Below are positions 1-11,338 of a stretch of DNA of 64,000 bases, in pieces. The stretch covers positions 1-64,000 of the forward strand of contig JAYWVB010000069.1 in the NCBI GenBank assembly GCA_039881045.1. The letters run 5' to 3'. Source of the DNA: Chaetomium olivaceum (Eukaryota > Ascomycota > Sordariomycetes > Sordariales > Chaetomiaceae). A program made the position numbers and the translations under genes. Every line of letters begins with the position of its first letter. Within the stretch, counting starts at the first letter, position 1. The notes beneath the pieces are model-generated. The model searched no databases, was not told where the DNA came from, and saw only the letters and a list, made by a program, of their open reading frames with translations.

Positions 1-687
1 ATATACGATATTTGGTTTAACCATATTATTAACACACTATTGATGAATAAAAGCGATAAGATAAAACCCCTTTAAGGTTTAAGATTTGTAGAAAGAATTT
101 TTTAGTAGCTTTATTTAATATTAAATTTTTTTTGTATTAATACTTCAGAGGTTATCTTTTCAATCCTATCACCGGGGTAGGGTGCTAGCCTTCCGGTGGC
201 CCGAGTACCTTTCTACGGTGTACCTTGCTTGTAGCTGCTACGGGTATTTACTCATCATAATTACTCGTCTATTTATAATTAAAAGATTAATTAAAGTAAT
301 GAAGTATGCAATACTTTACGAAGATCGAAACGAAACGAATGCGTCTATTCTGGCCATCACACATATATTATATTATCCTGCAATGTTTCCATTGAGGCTT
401 GACTATATCTTAAGCATTATTTATATAACACCAATCACCTTATAGTCGATGAACCTTTTCCCATAAAACTTATGTTTATGGGAACTTGGCTGCGGATTAC
501 CTATTGATTTTATTTTCATCGATCAATATTTATTTTACCGTACCGCGAGTCATTACCTGCGCCCCAAACTGTGTTACCACGTCTGGTTGGTTAATATTGC
601 TTTAAGGATTTCCCGTCAATTTGACGATTTATTGCGAAAGGTTCACTTTCGCATGGGCTATTAACAAAGGCTCAATTTTGTTATTCT
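1..687 (-). mobile_element. Group I intron in rnl (left copy, partial)
   Basis: Mirror of the intron at 63251-64000. The ribozyme core lies at about 395-630. The GIY-YIG reading frame entering at the window edge (1 to about 136) differs from the right arm by a 1-nt indel near position 40, which breaks the frame in this copy. Confidence 0.8.
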
Positions 688-1378
688 ACCCGTTCGGACC
701 TTTATAGCCCTGACTATAGTAAGATCACCAGGCTTCGGGTCTAACTTTAGACACTTTTCATTATTTTAATGATCGGTTTAACTACGCATATATTATTATA
801 TATTTATATTAAAATTCACCATGTATTATGTATCATATACATTAAGTAAATATACACTCAGATGTAGATAGAAACTATATTAGACTGTATATATAAATAC
901 CTAAATTTTTATCGCTCGCATCTAATGTTAACTTGGTGACCCATTATGCAAAAGGTACGCTCTAGCCTTTTATTAAAGCATGAGCTGCTTATAAAACTAC
1001 TATTTCAAAAACGGTTCCCTCACGGTACTTTACTCTGTCGCTTATGTATTATATTATAGCCTTTGAGGAAGGTTCCCCATAAAATTCAAACAGCTTTAAA
1101 GCCATTTTACTTATTTAAATAGGCTACTCTATTTTAGTTCACACTAATCATAGAATCTCGTTTGATTTTTTTTCCTGAAGTTAATAAGATATTTCAGTTC
1201 ACTTCGTTTATTAAATAATTTCTCTAAGAGTTCATATGTTTTGGTAGTTAAAAAAAACAAACATAATCTAAAAACATCTCTTTAATACATAGCAGCAATT
1301 TCCATAATAGTCTCTTTGTATACTCGTATATCAATAATATATATACTTATATCTTTATATCATTTATATTTCTATTTA
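1..1378 (-). rRNA. rnl: Large subunit rRNA, 5' part (left copy, partial)
   Basis: Mirror of 62560-64000. The exon is 688-1378 and shows the same conserved domain I and II blocks, including the reverse complement of AGTACCGTGAGGGAA. Positions 1-687 are the group I intron, cut by the window edge. The 5' end is estimated, since no sharp processing site is visible. Confidence 0.88.
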
Positions 1379-1407
1379 TTTTTTAGACAATTCTAAAAAA
1401 GAATTTG

Positions 1408-1481
1408 TCGGGTTACTGTGACTCGAACACAGAAAAATTCCACCCCAAATGGAACGTCGTAACCAATCTGACTCTAACCCG
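1408..1481 (-). tRNA. trnP: tRNA-Pro (UGG), left copy
   Basis: Mirror of 62456-62529. The cloverleaf, with acceptor CGGGTTA paired to TAACCCG and anticodon TGG, is unchanged. Confidence 0.94.
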
Positions 1482-1914
1482 TATAGTATATATACTATAT
1501 AATACTTTGATTTTGGAATTGTTATGATAATAACAATCATTATATTAAAATAATATATAAGGATACACTTCTATATTTTATTCCCTTTTCTTAAAGCGTA
1601 TCCTATAGTACCGTATTATATTACATTTACTTAAATACAAAGAATATTATTAGTGTAATATATAGTAATATAAACTAATTATATTGTTTCTTCCTGTCTC
1701 TTCCTATTAAAATAAACTAAAAAAAGAATTTGATCTACTAACTATTCCATAAAGGCTTATTTAAAATACTTATTAGATTAAAATAATTTAAATATTAATC
1801 ATCCACATTACTAAATTAAATATATAAAATAAACCCTGAAAGCTAATACTAATTATATTATATATTAAATATAGATTTTTTCTATAATAAATTCTTATTT
1901 TGGACTATTATTTA
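1482..1914. other. AT-rich spacer, no gene seen (left copy)
   Basis: Mirror of 62025-62455, between trnP and trnS(AGA). It is very AT-rich with short homopolymers and self-complementary TA runs. I see no open frame, tRNA or rRNA motif. Confidence 0.6.
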
Positions 1915-1998
1915 CAGAAAGTATGCGATTCGAACGCATGAATAAAAATTATTAATTAGACTCTAGCTAACCGCTTTAAACCACTCAGCCAACTCTCT
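1915..1998 (-). tRNA. trnS: tRNA-Ser-like with anticodon AGA, left copy
   Basis: Mirror of 61941-62024. Type II cloverleaf with the same AGA anticodon; see the right copy for the structure. Confidence 0.8.
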
Positions 1999-2263
1999 AT
2001 GCACATATTATATAATAGAGAAAACTATTTGTTGTCAGGTTTGGTTTGATTTATGTATTTCACTTTTATATTCACTTTTTACTGTAAATACATAAAGAGT
2101 CGAAAACTACTTGAATTTAAAAGAAAAAAGATTTAAGACTATTTTCTCCTCTCTAAATTTATATCCTGTAATTAACTAATTATAAATCAGATCACCATGC
2201 CACAACTATCTTAATATTTATAAAAAACCTTTCAATACTAGTAACCATATTACCATAATAATT

Positions 2264-2334
2264 TACGATTAGTGAGATTCGAACTCACAAAATCCGTTTG
2301 GAAGACGGGAGTTTTACCGTTAAACTATAATCAT
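2264..2334 (-). tRNA. trnG: tRNA-Gly (UCC), duplicate gene, left copy
   Basis: Mirror of 61605-61675. It differs from the other trnG in this arm (5964-6034) by one base in the acceptor stem. Confidence 0.92.
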
Positions 2335-2505
2335 TGAAACAAAACATTTGTCTATTATTATCCTTTTCAAACTGTATATTCAGAATAAACATAACATAGA
2401 CTAAGAATTGAAACATGTATCTATATACAGTAAATACCTCATTATATAATACTATTATTAACAATAATATACTTTAATTTCATTAATATTACTATAAATA
2501 ATATG

Positions 2506-2591
2506 CAGAGAATATAGGATTCGAACCTATGATGAGAATAACCCATAATTAAATTCAAACTAATCACCTTAAACCACTCGGTCAATTCTCT
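2506..2591 (-). tRNA. trnS: tRNA-Ser (UGA), left copy
   Basis: Mirror of 61348-61433. The type II tRNA with variable arm is intact. Confidence 0.93.
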
Positions 2592-2670
2592 TTAATTCTA
2601 AATTGTAATTAGCGTACAACCAGGATATTGGTTAAGCATCGCTATATCACTATTAAGCATTTAACACCCA

Positions 2671-2743
2671 TAATTCCTCAGCGACTCGAACGCTGGTATC
2701 ATTCTTATCAAAAATGCACTTTAACCAGTTAAGTTAAGGAATC
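2671..2743 (-). tRNA. trnI: tRNA-Ile (GAU), left copy
   Basis: Mirror of 61196-61268. Anticodon GAT in a 7-nt loop; T stem CAGCG/CGCTG. Confidence 0.94.
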
Positions 2744-2745
2744 TG

Positions 2746-2808
2746 ATAAATATCACGTCCACCCCACTTTGCCTCCGAAGGAACGAGGAATGATCCCGTG
2801 ATATTTAT
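2746..2808. repeat. GC-rich hairpin element (left copy)
   Basis: Mirror of 61131-61193. An 11-12 bp stem (TAAATATCACG with its complement) encloses a GC-rich loop just upstream of trnI. Confidence 0.7.
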
Positions 2809-2809
2809 A

Positions 2810-3890
2810 TTAATTGTTTGAATAAACAGTTATAAGATATAAATCAAACATAACTGTCTTTTTTTCGATGTGTCTCCTGATTTTTGTACTAGTTGTATTT
2901 AATTCCAATGCAGCCTCCTTTATAGAAGAATACATTGTCATTTGATTATTAGTAATATTTGTCACCATTGTAGCCTTGCTATGACTTTTCCTCATTTTTT
3001 CTCGTGTTTCTAACCCGGGGATTTTATTAAGCATTGCTAAACTTAATTTAGCCTTAGTTTCTTCAGATACAGTTATATTTTTTGAAGTTAAACTAATTTT
3101 ATCCTTTATTTCTTGAGATAGAACTTTTTATGAGCTTCACTAATTTTTACTTTAGTTTCCTCGGTTTGTTGGTGACCTCCCCGTGTTTTCATAGCTAATG
3201 GCCTTTTTTGTTTCCTCTAACTGTTTTTTATTAAACATACTGTTCAGTTCTCCTGCTTTTAATTCACTCATTTTTAATTTACTTTCTGCAGTATGTGTAT
3301 AACCTAAGCTAGATCCTGCAGTACTTAAGATATTCATTGCCTTTTCTCCGTAATTACCTAGGGCACACGAAATATAATAACTCTCTCTATCTAAGTAAGC
3401 TTTCTTTTTCGCCTCTAAATAGGTTAAGAGTGATAAATCACAAACCTCTAGAATAATTAAGCTAAAATTACTGTGACCATACTTAATTAAACTATTATAA
3501 ATTTGACTAGTGTTGTACTTTTGAGAACAGATGGACTGAAATAACTACTTATTCGTCGACCACCTTATAATCCGCTACCTATGTATATTTCCTCCGTCAT
3601 TTTATTAAAAAACATATAGATAATGGTTTTATCTTTAAATTCTTTTATTATATCTTTTTTTGTGCTTCGCATCTAACACATTATCATATTTTAACAGGTT
3701 TAAAATCAGGAGAAAATATTAACGACAATACTTGAAGGTTCACTTGACTCATGTTAGATAAATGCCTGCGTATTCGTGTTAATGTATTTGCGATTAAGGG
3801 TACTCTACCGAATGAAAGTCCTGTTCTGACTATACCTGCCAAACCCCCGCTACCCTTTTTAACAAGAGCCCCGATCGTACCTGGTATTTA
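2810..3890 (-). pseudogene. Decayed GIY-YIG endonuclease ORF (left copy)
   Basis: Mirror of 60050-61129. The readable pieces are at 2810-3034 and 3152-3337. The stops and frameshifts occur in both arms, so this decay is genuine rather than arm-specific noise. Confidence 0.7.
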
Positions 3891-4003
3891 CACCACCCAC
3901 TTTAGCTTTTCTGAAATGCAGACCAGGGTTGCCACGCAATAGCTCTTTTATTAGATAAAGAGTAAAACTTATATATATCATTATTATTTCTATTCTTTTC
4001 ATG

Positions 4004-4166
4004 TTAAGTTATTAGGATTTGAACTTAAATATTCCCTTTACCTAAAACTAAAGATTAATTATAAAATTTCCAGTCCATTTGATAACATAGGAACCAAGCG
4101 TAGCTCGTCTCCTTTCATATGAGAACTACCTGTAGACAAGATGTTTTACGATTAAACTATAACTTA
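4004..4166 (-). other. Interrupted tRNA-like element (left copy)
   Basis: Mirror of 59771-59933. Perfect 7-bp acceptor (TAAGTTA/TAACTTA) with tRNA-like D and T arms separated by about 90 nt of extra sequence. Confidence 0.55.
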
Positions 4167-4219
4167 TATATTTCTTATTTTTTTTAAGAAAATATTTCTT
4201 ATTTTTTTTTTAATATATT

Positions 4220-4299
4220 TAAAAATCCCCAATCCCTCCAGGATAAGTACCCGGCGGCCCAACGTCCAGCGGCCTAATAAATTAGAGGGGTATTTTTTA
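4220..4299. repeat. GC-rich palindromic cluster (left copy)
   Basis: Mirror of 59636-59717. Its ends (AAAAATCCCC and GGGGTATTTTTT) are nearly complementary and its middle is GC-rich, unlike the AT-rich flanks. Confidence 0.65.
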
Positions 4300-4302
4300 T
4301 TG

Positions 4303-4350
4303 AATATCATTCTTATCAAAAATGCACTTTACCAGTTAAGTTTAATAATC
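4303..4350 (-). pseudogene. trnI: Truncated tRNA-Ile copy (left copy)
   Basis: Mirror of 59587-59634. It carries the D and anticodon arms of trnI but lacks the T arm and the 3' acceptor strand. Confidence 0.75.
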
Positions 4351-4418
4351 TTTCACTTATTACATATTAGCCCTTCAGTCCATACCCAATCTCAGGGTAC
4401 CGGACCTAGCTCGAAGGA

Positions 4419-4490
4419 TAAGAAATAGGTGACTCGAACACCTAACCTTCCGTGTGTAAAACGGTTGCTCTACCATTGAGCTAATTTCTT
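4419..4490 (-). tRNA. trnV: tRNA-Val (UAC), left copy
   Basis: Mirror of 59447-59518. The cloverleaf and TAC anticodon are unchanged. Confidence 0.94.
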
Positions 4491-4558
4491 TTAATTTTAT
4501 TAATTTAAGAGTATATAGTTACTTACTAGTCTCGCTAACTCTGGCTTGAATTGAATTA

Positions 4559-5232
4559 TTAATTTTTTCTAGGCTTAATAGTTATAACAATAGCTCCTAC
4601 CATTGCTAATAAAAGTATAAAACTAGCTATTATTAATCATATGTTGTAATTCGTGTACATTACATTACCTATAGCCGTAATATGATTACTTTCTGCTAAA
4701 TTACCATCTCATATTTTAGATGTTATAAAGAATAAATCATTTTTATCAGCATTAAGACCATTAATATTATTATCTTGCCCCCCGCTATTTGTATAGTATA
4801 TAGATTTTCATTTAAATTGCTGTCATTTAAATGACTTGATATTAAAATACCATAAGGCAACATTTGAAATAAAAAATAACTAATAACTATTCCAATAAGT
4901 ATTGTTAAAGGGATACTATTACTAGTATTACTTTGAAGTTCACTTGTTCTAATATTTATTAACATCAGAATAAATAAAAATAATATCGATACAGCACCTA
5001 TATATACTATTAAATAAGATAAACCTATAAAATTTAAACCTATTATAATTAAATAAAAAGAAACATAAGCAAATAAAGCTATTAAATGCAAGACTGACAC
5101 TATAGGATTTTTACTTATAATTACAGATATACCAGAAATAACGGCTAAACCTGAAATAATATCTAATATGTAATCAGTATAACCATTTGTATAGATTTCA
5201 TTTAATAAAAATAAATATTTCTCGCTATTCAT
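4559..5232 (-). pseudogene. nad6: NADH dehydrogenase subunit 6, frameshifted left copy
   Basis: Mirror of nad6 at 58704-59378. The reading frame shifts near 4785, where this arm has six C (G on the coding strand) and the right arm has seven. Everything after the AGG-coding run is then out of frame. A homopolymer difference in a core gene points to sequencing error or very recent change rather than long-standing loss. An upstream in-frame ATG at 5301 would add 23 residues. Confidence 0.85.
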
Positions 5233-5443
5233 AATAATTATTATTAGATACCTCTTACGTAAAGGTGAAATTAGAAATAAAAAGGGCTTTAATACATACA
5301 TAATTATATTATATAACTATTATTAGTACTCTCCCTGCTGCGGTGGATCCATCCGTAGCAAGCATCGCCACATTACATTAATTTGTTATAAACAACTACC
5401 CCGCTTATTTCGGCTTAATTAAACTAGCTTAGCTAAACCTATC

Positions 5444-5512
5444 AAGAGTACTTAGAATTGAACTAAGAATTTAAAGGTTGAAGCTTTCTGTTTTACCATT
5501 AAACTATACTCT
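5444..5512 (-). tRNA. trnW: tRNA-Trp (UCA), left copy
   Basis: Mirror of 58424-58492. Anticodon TCA reads UGA as well as UGG. Confidence 0.94.
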
Positions 5513-5548
5513 TTATTATAATATCCTCACTTTTTTTATTCTACAAGA

Positions 5549-5627
5549 CGGAAAAGAGGTGACTCGAACACCCAGGTGTAAACACAATATTTAGCAAATA
5601 TCTTACCTTACCTATGGCGACTTTTCC
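5549..5627 (-). tRNA. trnS: tRNA-Ser (GCU), left copy
   Basis: Mirror of 58309-58387. Acceptor GGAAAAG/CTTTTCC. Confidence 0.93.
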
Positions 5628-5633
5628 TTAAGG

Positions 5634-5706
5634 CGAACTAGACCGGCATCGAACCGGCACCTACTTCCGTGACAGGGAAGTCCTCTACCAATTGAGTTAC
5701 TAATTC
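5634..5706 (-). tRNA. trnD: tRNA-Asp (GUC), left copy
   Basis: Mirror of 58230-58302. Acceptor GAATTAG/CTAGTTC. Confidence 0.94.
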
Positions 5707-5963
5707 TGGTCGAAGCCAGAGGAGTTGCACCTCTATAGCTATAACGAAGTCTAGCCACTCATAAGCTAGTTGAACTTTGTCGGCCTTCGTAAATTGTTAA
5801 ACTTATTACTGTATAATACATACTATCTATTAATATTGTTATTCCAAAGTATAAAAAAAAATAAGACTACTACCCTTTTTTCCAGACTTTTAGCAAAAAA
5901 AAACTCTAAATTTAATTACTAAATATTTGGATGTTTATATGTTGATAATATATCATAATAATT

Positions 5964-6034
5964 TACGATTAGTGAGATTCGAACTCACAAAATCCGTTTG
6001 GAAGACGGGAGTTTTACCGTTAAACTATAATCGT
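5964..6034 (-). tRNA. trnG: tRNA-Gly (UCC), left copy
   Basis: Mirror of 57901-57971. Acceptor ACGATTA/TAATCGT is fully paired. Confidence 0.94.
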
Positions 6035-6166
6035 TGAAACAAAACATTTGTCTATTATTGTATAATGCAGCTTATAAAGTAAATTTTAGTTCATCGTACC
6101 TACGTACTAGTCTTAAAAACCTTGTAGGAGGGATCAAATCCACTTTAAGATTTTTTATTTTTAATT

Positions 6167-6238
6167 TGGGACCTATCGGATTCAAACCAATATTCGAATG
6201 ATTAAAAGTCAATTGCATTACCATTATGCTAAGATCCC
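6167..6238 (-). tRNA. trnK: tRNA-Lys (UUU), left copy
   Basis: Mirror of 57697-57768. Acceptor GGGATCT/AGGTCCC. Confidence 0.94.
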
Positions 6239-6404
6239 TTTATATAAATAAATTTATATAAGTGAAGAATTTATAAAAAAATAAAATTTTATTTTTGTAT
6301 CAAAACTATATACAACACAACACATGATATTATCACTAATATATAACGGAGAACCTTTACATAAATAGGCTATTAAAGGAAAAAGGCAAAAGAAAAATGC
6401 GATA

Positions 6405-7391
6405 TTATAAGAAGAAATCCGATAAAGCTTTTAATATCATCTCTATTAGACTGAGGTCCATATCCGGGTCCGGAAGTATTAACTGCCCCCTGCATGTATC
6501 CCTAAACACCTCTCAAAGCTCATCATCCTCAAATGAAGGGTAAAAATCCTCTTCATTTTCCTCTTCAATTTCAGGGTAAAACTCATCTTCCTTTTCAATT
6601 TCTTCAAGAGGAGATAAACGTATTACTCTATTTGAAGTTGAAGAATTATTACTAGAGCTACCACTACCAGTACCATCCCCACTACCACCGGCACTGCCGT
6701 CACTACCGCCGCTATCATTACCGTCCTCACCGTCGTTATCCTCATTCTTGGGTTTTTGACGTTTATTATTTTCTTCTTCCTCTTCAGGACTCTCAGATCT
6801 AGGTCGTTTAGATCTAGCCTCTTCCGCATCTAAGTCATCTGCTTCACGCTCTGATCTTTCGTGTTCTGGATCGAATTCCTCTTCCAAATACTCTTCAATA
6901 TCTTTTAACGCTTGCTCTACTGATACACCATCAAAAAAGGAACCATATTCCTCACGTAAATATTCTAAAGCATCAGGATCATAGTTTTTAGCTTTATCTA
7001 CTTGATCTAAATCATCTACAATTCGTTCAGGTGCATTATGTTCAGGATCTTTTATTTCTTCAACGTTATTATTTTCTGGGTCATCCACATCCATATCTGA
7101 ATCCCTATTAGAATTACTATTAGAGTCTTCGTTATTTTCAGGATTAGGATTATCCTCAGAATTACTAGAATCTTCCATATTTTCCGAGTTATCATTAGAA
7201 TTACTATTATTACCTTCGTTATTTTCAGGATTATCATCAGAAAAATAAAAAATATTATTAGAACTTTCACTATTTACATTACATTCTAACAATAGAATGG
7301 GGAAACCCTGGTTTTTTGGGTCAAAAATTTGTCATATCTGGCTATATATATTAGCGGTGCTTTTTAATATTAGCTGTATGCGTATGCCCAT
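6405..7391 (-). CDS. Unrecognised acidic ORF of 328 codons (left copy)
   Basis: Mirror of 56544-57530; coordinates sum to 63935 at both ends, so the copies have equal length. With TGA read as Trp the frame runs from ATG at 7391 to TAA at 6405, starting 17 nt after cox3. See the right copy for composition and regions. No function is assigned. Confidence 0.75.
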
Positions 7392-7408
7392 AGCACCACA
7401 CCTATTGA

Positions 7409-10400
7409 TTATGATCCTCAATAGTACAGGCATATATAGAGCAAAAGCCAAACTATGTCGACGAAGTGTCAATACAAAATTCCACTTTCAAAACCCACAT
7501 GATGATTGTCAGTTAAATGGTAAGCAAATATTCTTCATAGAGCGACTGACAAAAAAATTGTACCTATTATAACATGGACATGCAGATTCTTAAGGCTTAT
7601 CTCAAGTATTTCTTATTATTATTATTATTAATCAATAATTCGCATTATTGCTTAGACTATGTTTTCATATTAGTGTTTATCTTAGGATCAAAGATAAAGA
7701 TCCTAGGAGAATTAATATGTAGAGTTCTCTTGCCATTCTTTTACTTTAACTTTCCTACAATAAGAATCTTAAAATTATTGTGCAGGTAGTACGTAGTACG
7801 TAGTACAAACTACCCGTGTAGGATTTTGATTAAAGTAACATAATATTTATTAGCTAGTCGTTGGACCTTTATATATGTCATAAACAGTATATACTAGGTA
7901 GCAAATTTTCTTTAAAAAGGTTAGGTTCTTGCCCTAAAAGATCTTTTTGCTTTTTACTCTATTGTTTATTTATTTATATATATTTTATACTAAAACAAAA
8001 ACATATCCGATATAAGCGTCTCCTGTGTTTAAGCATTCCTTAATTTTCTTTCTAGAAATTTTAAGATCTTTAGCACATTCCGACACACTTTCATATATTT
8101 TTTATTTTTTTTTATCGATGGCTGTAATTTTAATTGATTCACTAACTAATCTAGTAGTATTTCTATAATATCGAATTCCTTCTTTTGTTTCATAAGGACT
8201 TTCTATTAAATAAAGTTTAGATAATAATTTATCTATTTCTAGTAATGAAATACGATTTTTATCTTCATATAGGTTAGTATTAGTAGTTAATCTATATTTG
8301 TTTATATGCAACTTTATAGCATCAAATATATACTTACCTTCTAATATAGTATGATAACCTTTATAATAAATATTTACCAGTTTTAATCATAACAAAAAAT
8401 CTTGAGCTTTTAAAGTTTTTAATAAAATATAATCATTATCATACAATAATGGTATTAAATTTTCTCTAAGCTCTTGCACTTTATTAATTTCCAATATTAT
8501 AGTGGGATTACTATTAACTCTATCTACTCTAGGTGAACTTAATAAAACATTACCTACATTAAAAAATTCTTTTATTTTATTGTACAATTCTAATTCTTTA
8601 ATGTGATTTTCTAATTTAAATCTAGGTACGTATTTATTAGTTGAAAAACTAGCTTCTGCATCTATAAATCCGGCTAATCAATATCTAGTTATTTTTATTT
8701 TATTATTAATAGAACTAGGTATTCATTTACCGGACATACTTTGCATTTTTTTTTGATAAGCTATTATGTCTAATTTACCTTTATCAGATAAATGACTTTT
8801 ATCTTTAGTTAATAGCACCGCTTTCTTAAATAATTCATAATGATGAAATTTTGAACTATTAAGATTAACATAATCAAATATAGGTATTATAACATGTAAT
8901 AATGAATTTATATCATTAACAAAATAATTTATTTTATCTTGAGATTTAGAAATATGACCACATTGTAAAGTCTTCCTAATATATTCTAACACCTCTATTT
9001 CATCCTTATGTAAACCTATTTGAAATGTAAATTGAACATTTTTAAAAGTATTATCCGTTAAATCTGTTAATTTAATATTAAAGTTACCTTCCCCATCAGT
9101 AAATCCTACAAATCATTCTATAAATTCAATGCTTAAAAGCATTGAATAAGGAAGAATCTTAGGTTTATTTGTAAGAGTATTAGGTAAAGTAATCAATAAT
9201 TCATTATTGTTAATACTACTAGAAGAGATTTTAAAATTAGCAGCAATCTGAGTTTTATGTATAATATATATAAATATAAACGAGGGCGCATGTCTAATTG
9301 ACCCATGGAAACCTGTTCCAAAAAAAAAACATGTACCAAAAGCTCCATCACTGATTGTAAAAGATGAAACATTATATTCAACACCTTGGAAAACTGTGAA
9401 TATAATTGCTAATAATACAGTAGCAATTGACCCATATAAAGCCCCTTTTCTTTCTCCATATATTAAAGAATGATGAGCGTAGGTTACTGTAGCACCACTA
9501 GATAAAAGTATTACTGTATTAAGAAGTGGTAGTTCAAAAGGATTTACAGGTTCTATACCTATAGGTGGTCATTGGGCACCTAATTCTACAGTAGGTGTTA
9601 ATGCACTATGAAAGAAAGCTCAGAATATAGCTAAAAAAAATAATGCTTCAGATACTATAAATAGTATAACCCCTAAGTTTAATCCCTTTTGTACCGCCAA
9701 GGTATGGTTACCTAAAAAAGTCAAAATATAAATATATTACTATATTTGTTGGACTATACCTTAGTTAATAGATTCTCGTTTATCACAAGCAACGTATTAA
9801 CTTTCCACGTCTAGTCTCTGAAGGTAACAGGAGATATTTATCCATCTCCCGGTCCCCTGCTGATTGCCCTAATTCTATAAATAGATAGGATTTTCCAGCA
9901 ATTTGTGGAATTTAATGAAGGCACTTATTTTTTTTATCGTTCATTCAAATTATTACTTTTAATCTCCCCTCAGCAGTAAGATGTTCCTTAGATTTGATCA
10001 TATTATATACAATTTCTCACTTTTTAAAATCATTAAGTTTATTACCCATTAACGGATATTTGTTAAAATAATCGACAATTAACTTAAGATTATCTATAGC
10101 TGATACGTGTAAAGATAAAACTTCCTTATTTTTAGCAGTATAACTATTTACATTACAAGATAAAAATGAAGCTAGATCATTCATAAACGGTTTCATACAA
10201 GTTGATGTAGATTCATCAAAAGCACGTTGATCTAATCTAAATAAAAGTGAAATACTTTCACTTCTAGATCTTTTACGTGTATCTGACTTCTCTAATCTTT
10301 CCCTATATCTAATACCGAAATGACCATCTGCCTCTGTAAACCCTGTAAATCAGCTGTTATCCATAAAACTCGATTTGTCTAACAAACTTTGAAAAATATT

Positions 10401-11060
10401 TAAAGAATATTTAGCATTAAGGAATTCTATTACATCATTTAATCTTTTATTCTTAGGAGTTCTTAATTTCCCATGTATTAAATATATAAAATATAAAATA
10501 CCTTTAATATCTCCTATAATATAACGAATTGTATTACCTGAGATTTGAAAACGTCCTATATTTCCTAATTCTGATTGTATAAAAGCATACATACCTAAAT
10601 TATTAACATGAGAAGTAAAAACGATCCTAGGATTAAGTATTCTATTAAGAGTAGTATTACCTATAGAAGGAAGAGACAAATGTCCATCCCCTTCTAAAAG
10701 ACCAGCTAAATAATAACCTAAATATTCTTTGTTTGTATATACTGCGAGATTTCTTGTATTTTTATAATCAATCAAGGCTTTATTTATTTCTTCGCTGGGG
10801 ATTGCTTTTGCGATATTTAAACGATAAAATGACTTGGCAATACCTTCAGATATAATATCTCTAAATCAAAAAGACATAGATGAAATAACAAGTATTAAAG
10901 ATATTATATTTAAATTATAACCATTATAAAAATTATGCATAGATAATGCAGTACTAGTGGCTAAATTTAACAAACTAATACTAGTATATAAGGGCCAAGG
11001 AGACGGAGATACTAGATGAAAAGGATGATCCTGAAAAATACTCCTGAGTATATTAGGCAT
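7409..11060 (-). CDS. cox3: Cytochrome c oxidase subunit 3 (left copy, 3 exons)
   Basis: Mirror of 52868-56526. Exons on the minus strand are 10842-11060, 9302-9721 and 7409-7579, together 269 codons plus stop. All exons read through without change, including the T10 run coding Phe-Phe-Phe before GTGFHG. Introns are 9722-10841 and 7580-9301. Confidence 0.93.
7985..9301 (-). pseudogene. LAGLIDADG ORF of cox3 intron 2, truncated in left arm
   Basis: Mirror of 54627-55946. Both LAGLIDADG motifs are present, but an A-run indel near 8101 puts a stop after the second endonuclease domain and removes the C-terminal NUMOD1-like helix-turn-helix segment that the right arm keeps. Confidence 0.82.
9912..10841 (-). 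CDS. LAGLIDADG ORF of cox3 intron 1 (left copy)
   Basis: Mirror of 53087-54016. In frame with exon 1 and of equal length in both arms. Confidence 0.85.
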
Positions 11061-11172
11061 TTAACTTTTTAATAAATAATTATTTAATATATACTATTTA
11101 CCATTCCCGTGGTTGGCACGAAATGATATAGCTGCTACGCGCCTTTACCTATGACTATATAATATCAGTCAT

Positions 11173-11243
11173 AGCCCCTAAGATGAATCGAACATCTATC
11201 ACGACATTAACAGTGCCGAGCTCTACCGTTGAGCTATAGAGGC
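11173..11243 (-). tRNA. trnN: tRNA-Asn (GUU), left copy
   Basis: Mirror of 52685-52755. Acceptor GCCTCTA/TAGGGGC. Confidence 0.94.
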
Positions 11244-11338
11244 TTATAAAAATAATTTCACCTTTTAACTTATAAAGTTCTTAATTCTTTTCTATAACTT
11301 ATAATATTCTTAATTCTTTTTTATAACTTATAAGGTTA

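Noticed and set aside
3751..3942. 63-codon plus-strand frame in the left arm
   Set aside because: It is antisense to the GC-rich island; no start context, homology or transcript evidence favours it, so it is only mentioned with the island.
6513..7292. A 259-codon version of the acidic ORF
   Set aside because: It depends on a TTG start and on TGA as stop. With the mitochondrial code the frame has an ATG 99 nt further upstream and a TAA 108 nt further downstream, so the longer form is preferred.
7412..7789. Two open frames on the plus strand in the left arm
   Set aside because: They are antisense to cox3 exon 3 and the end of its intron; the minus-strand frame encodes the conserved C terminus of COX3.
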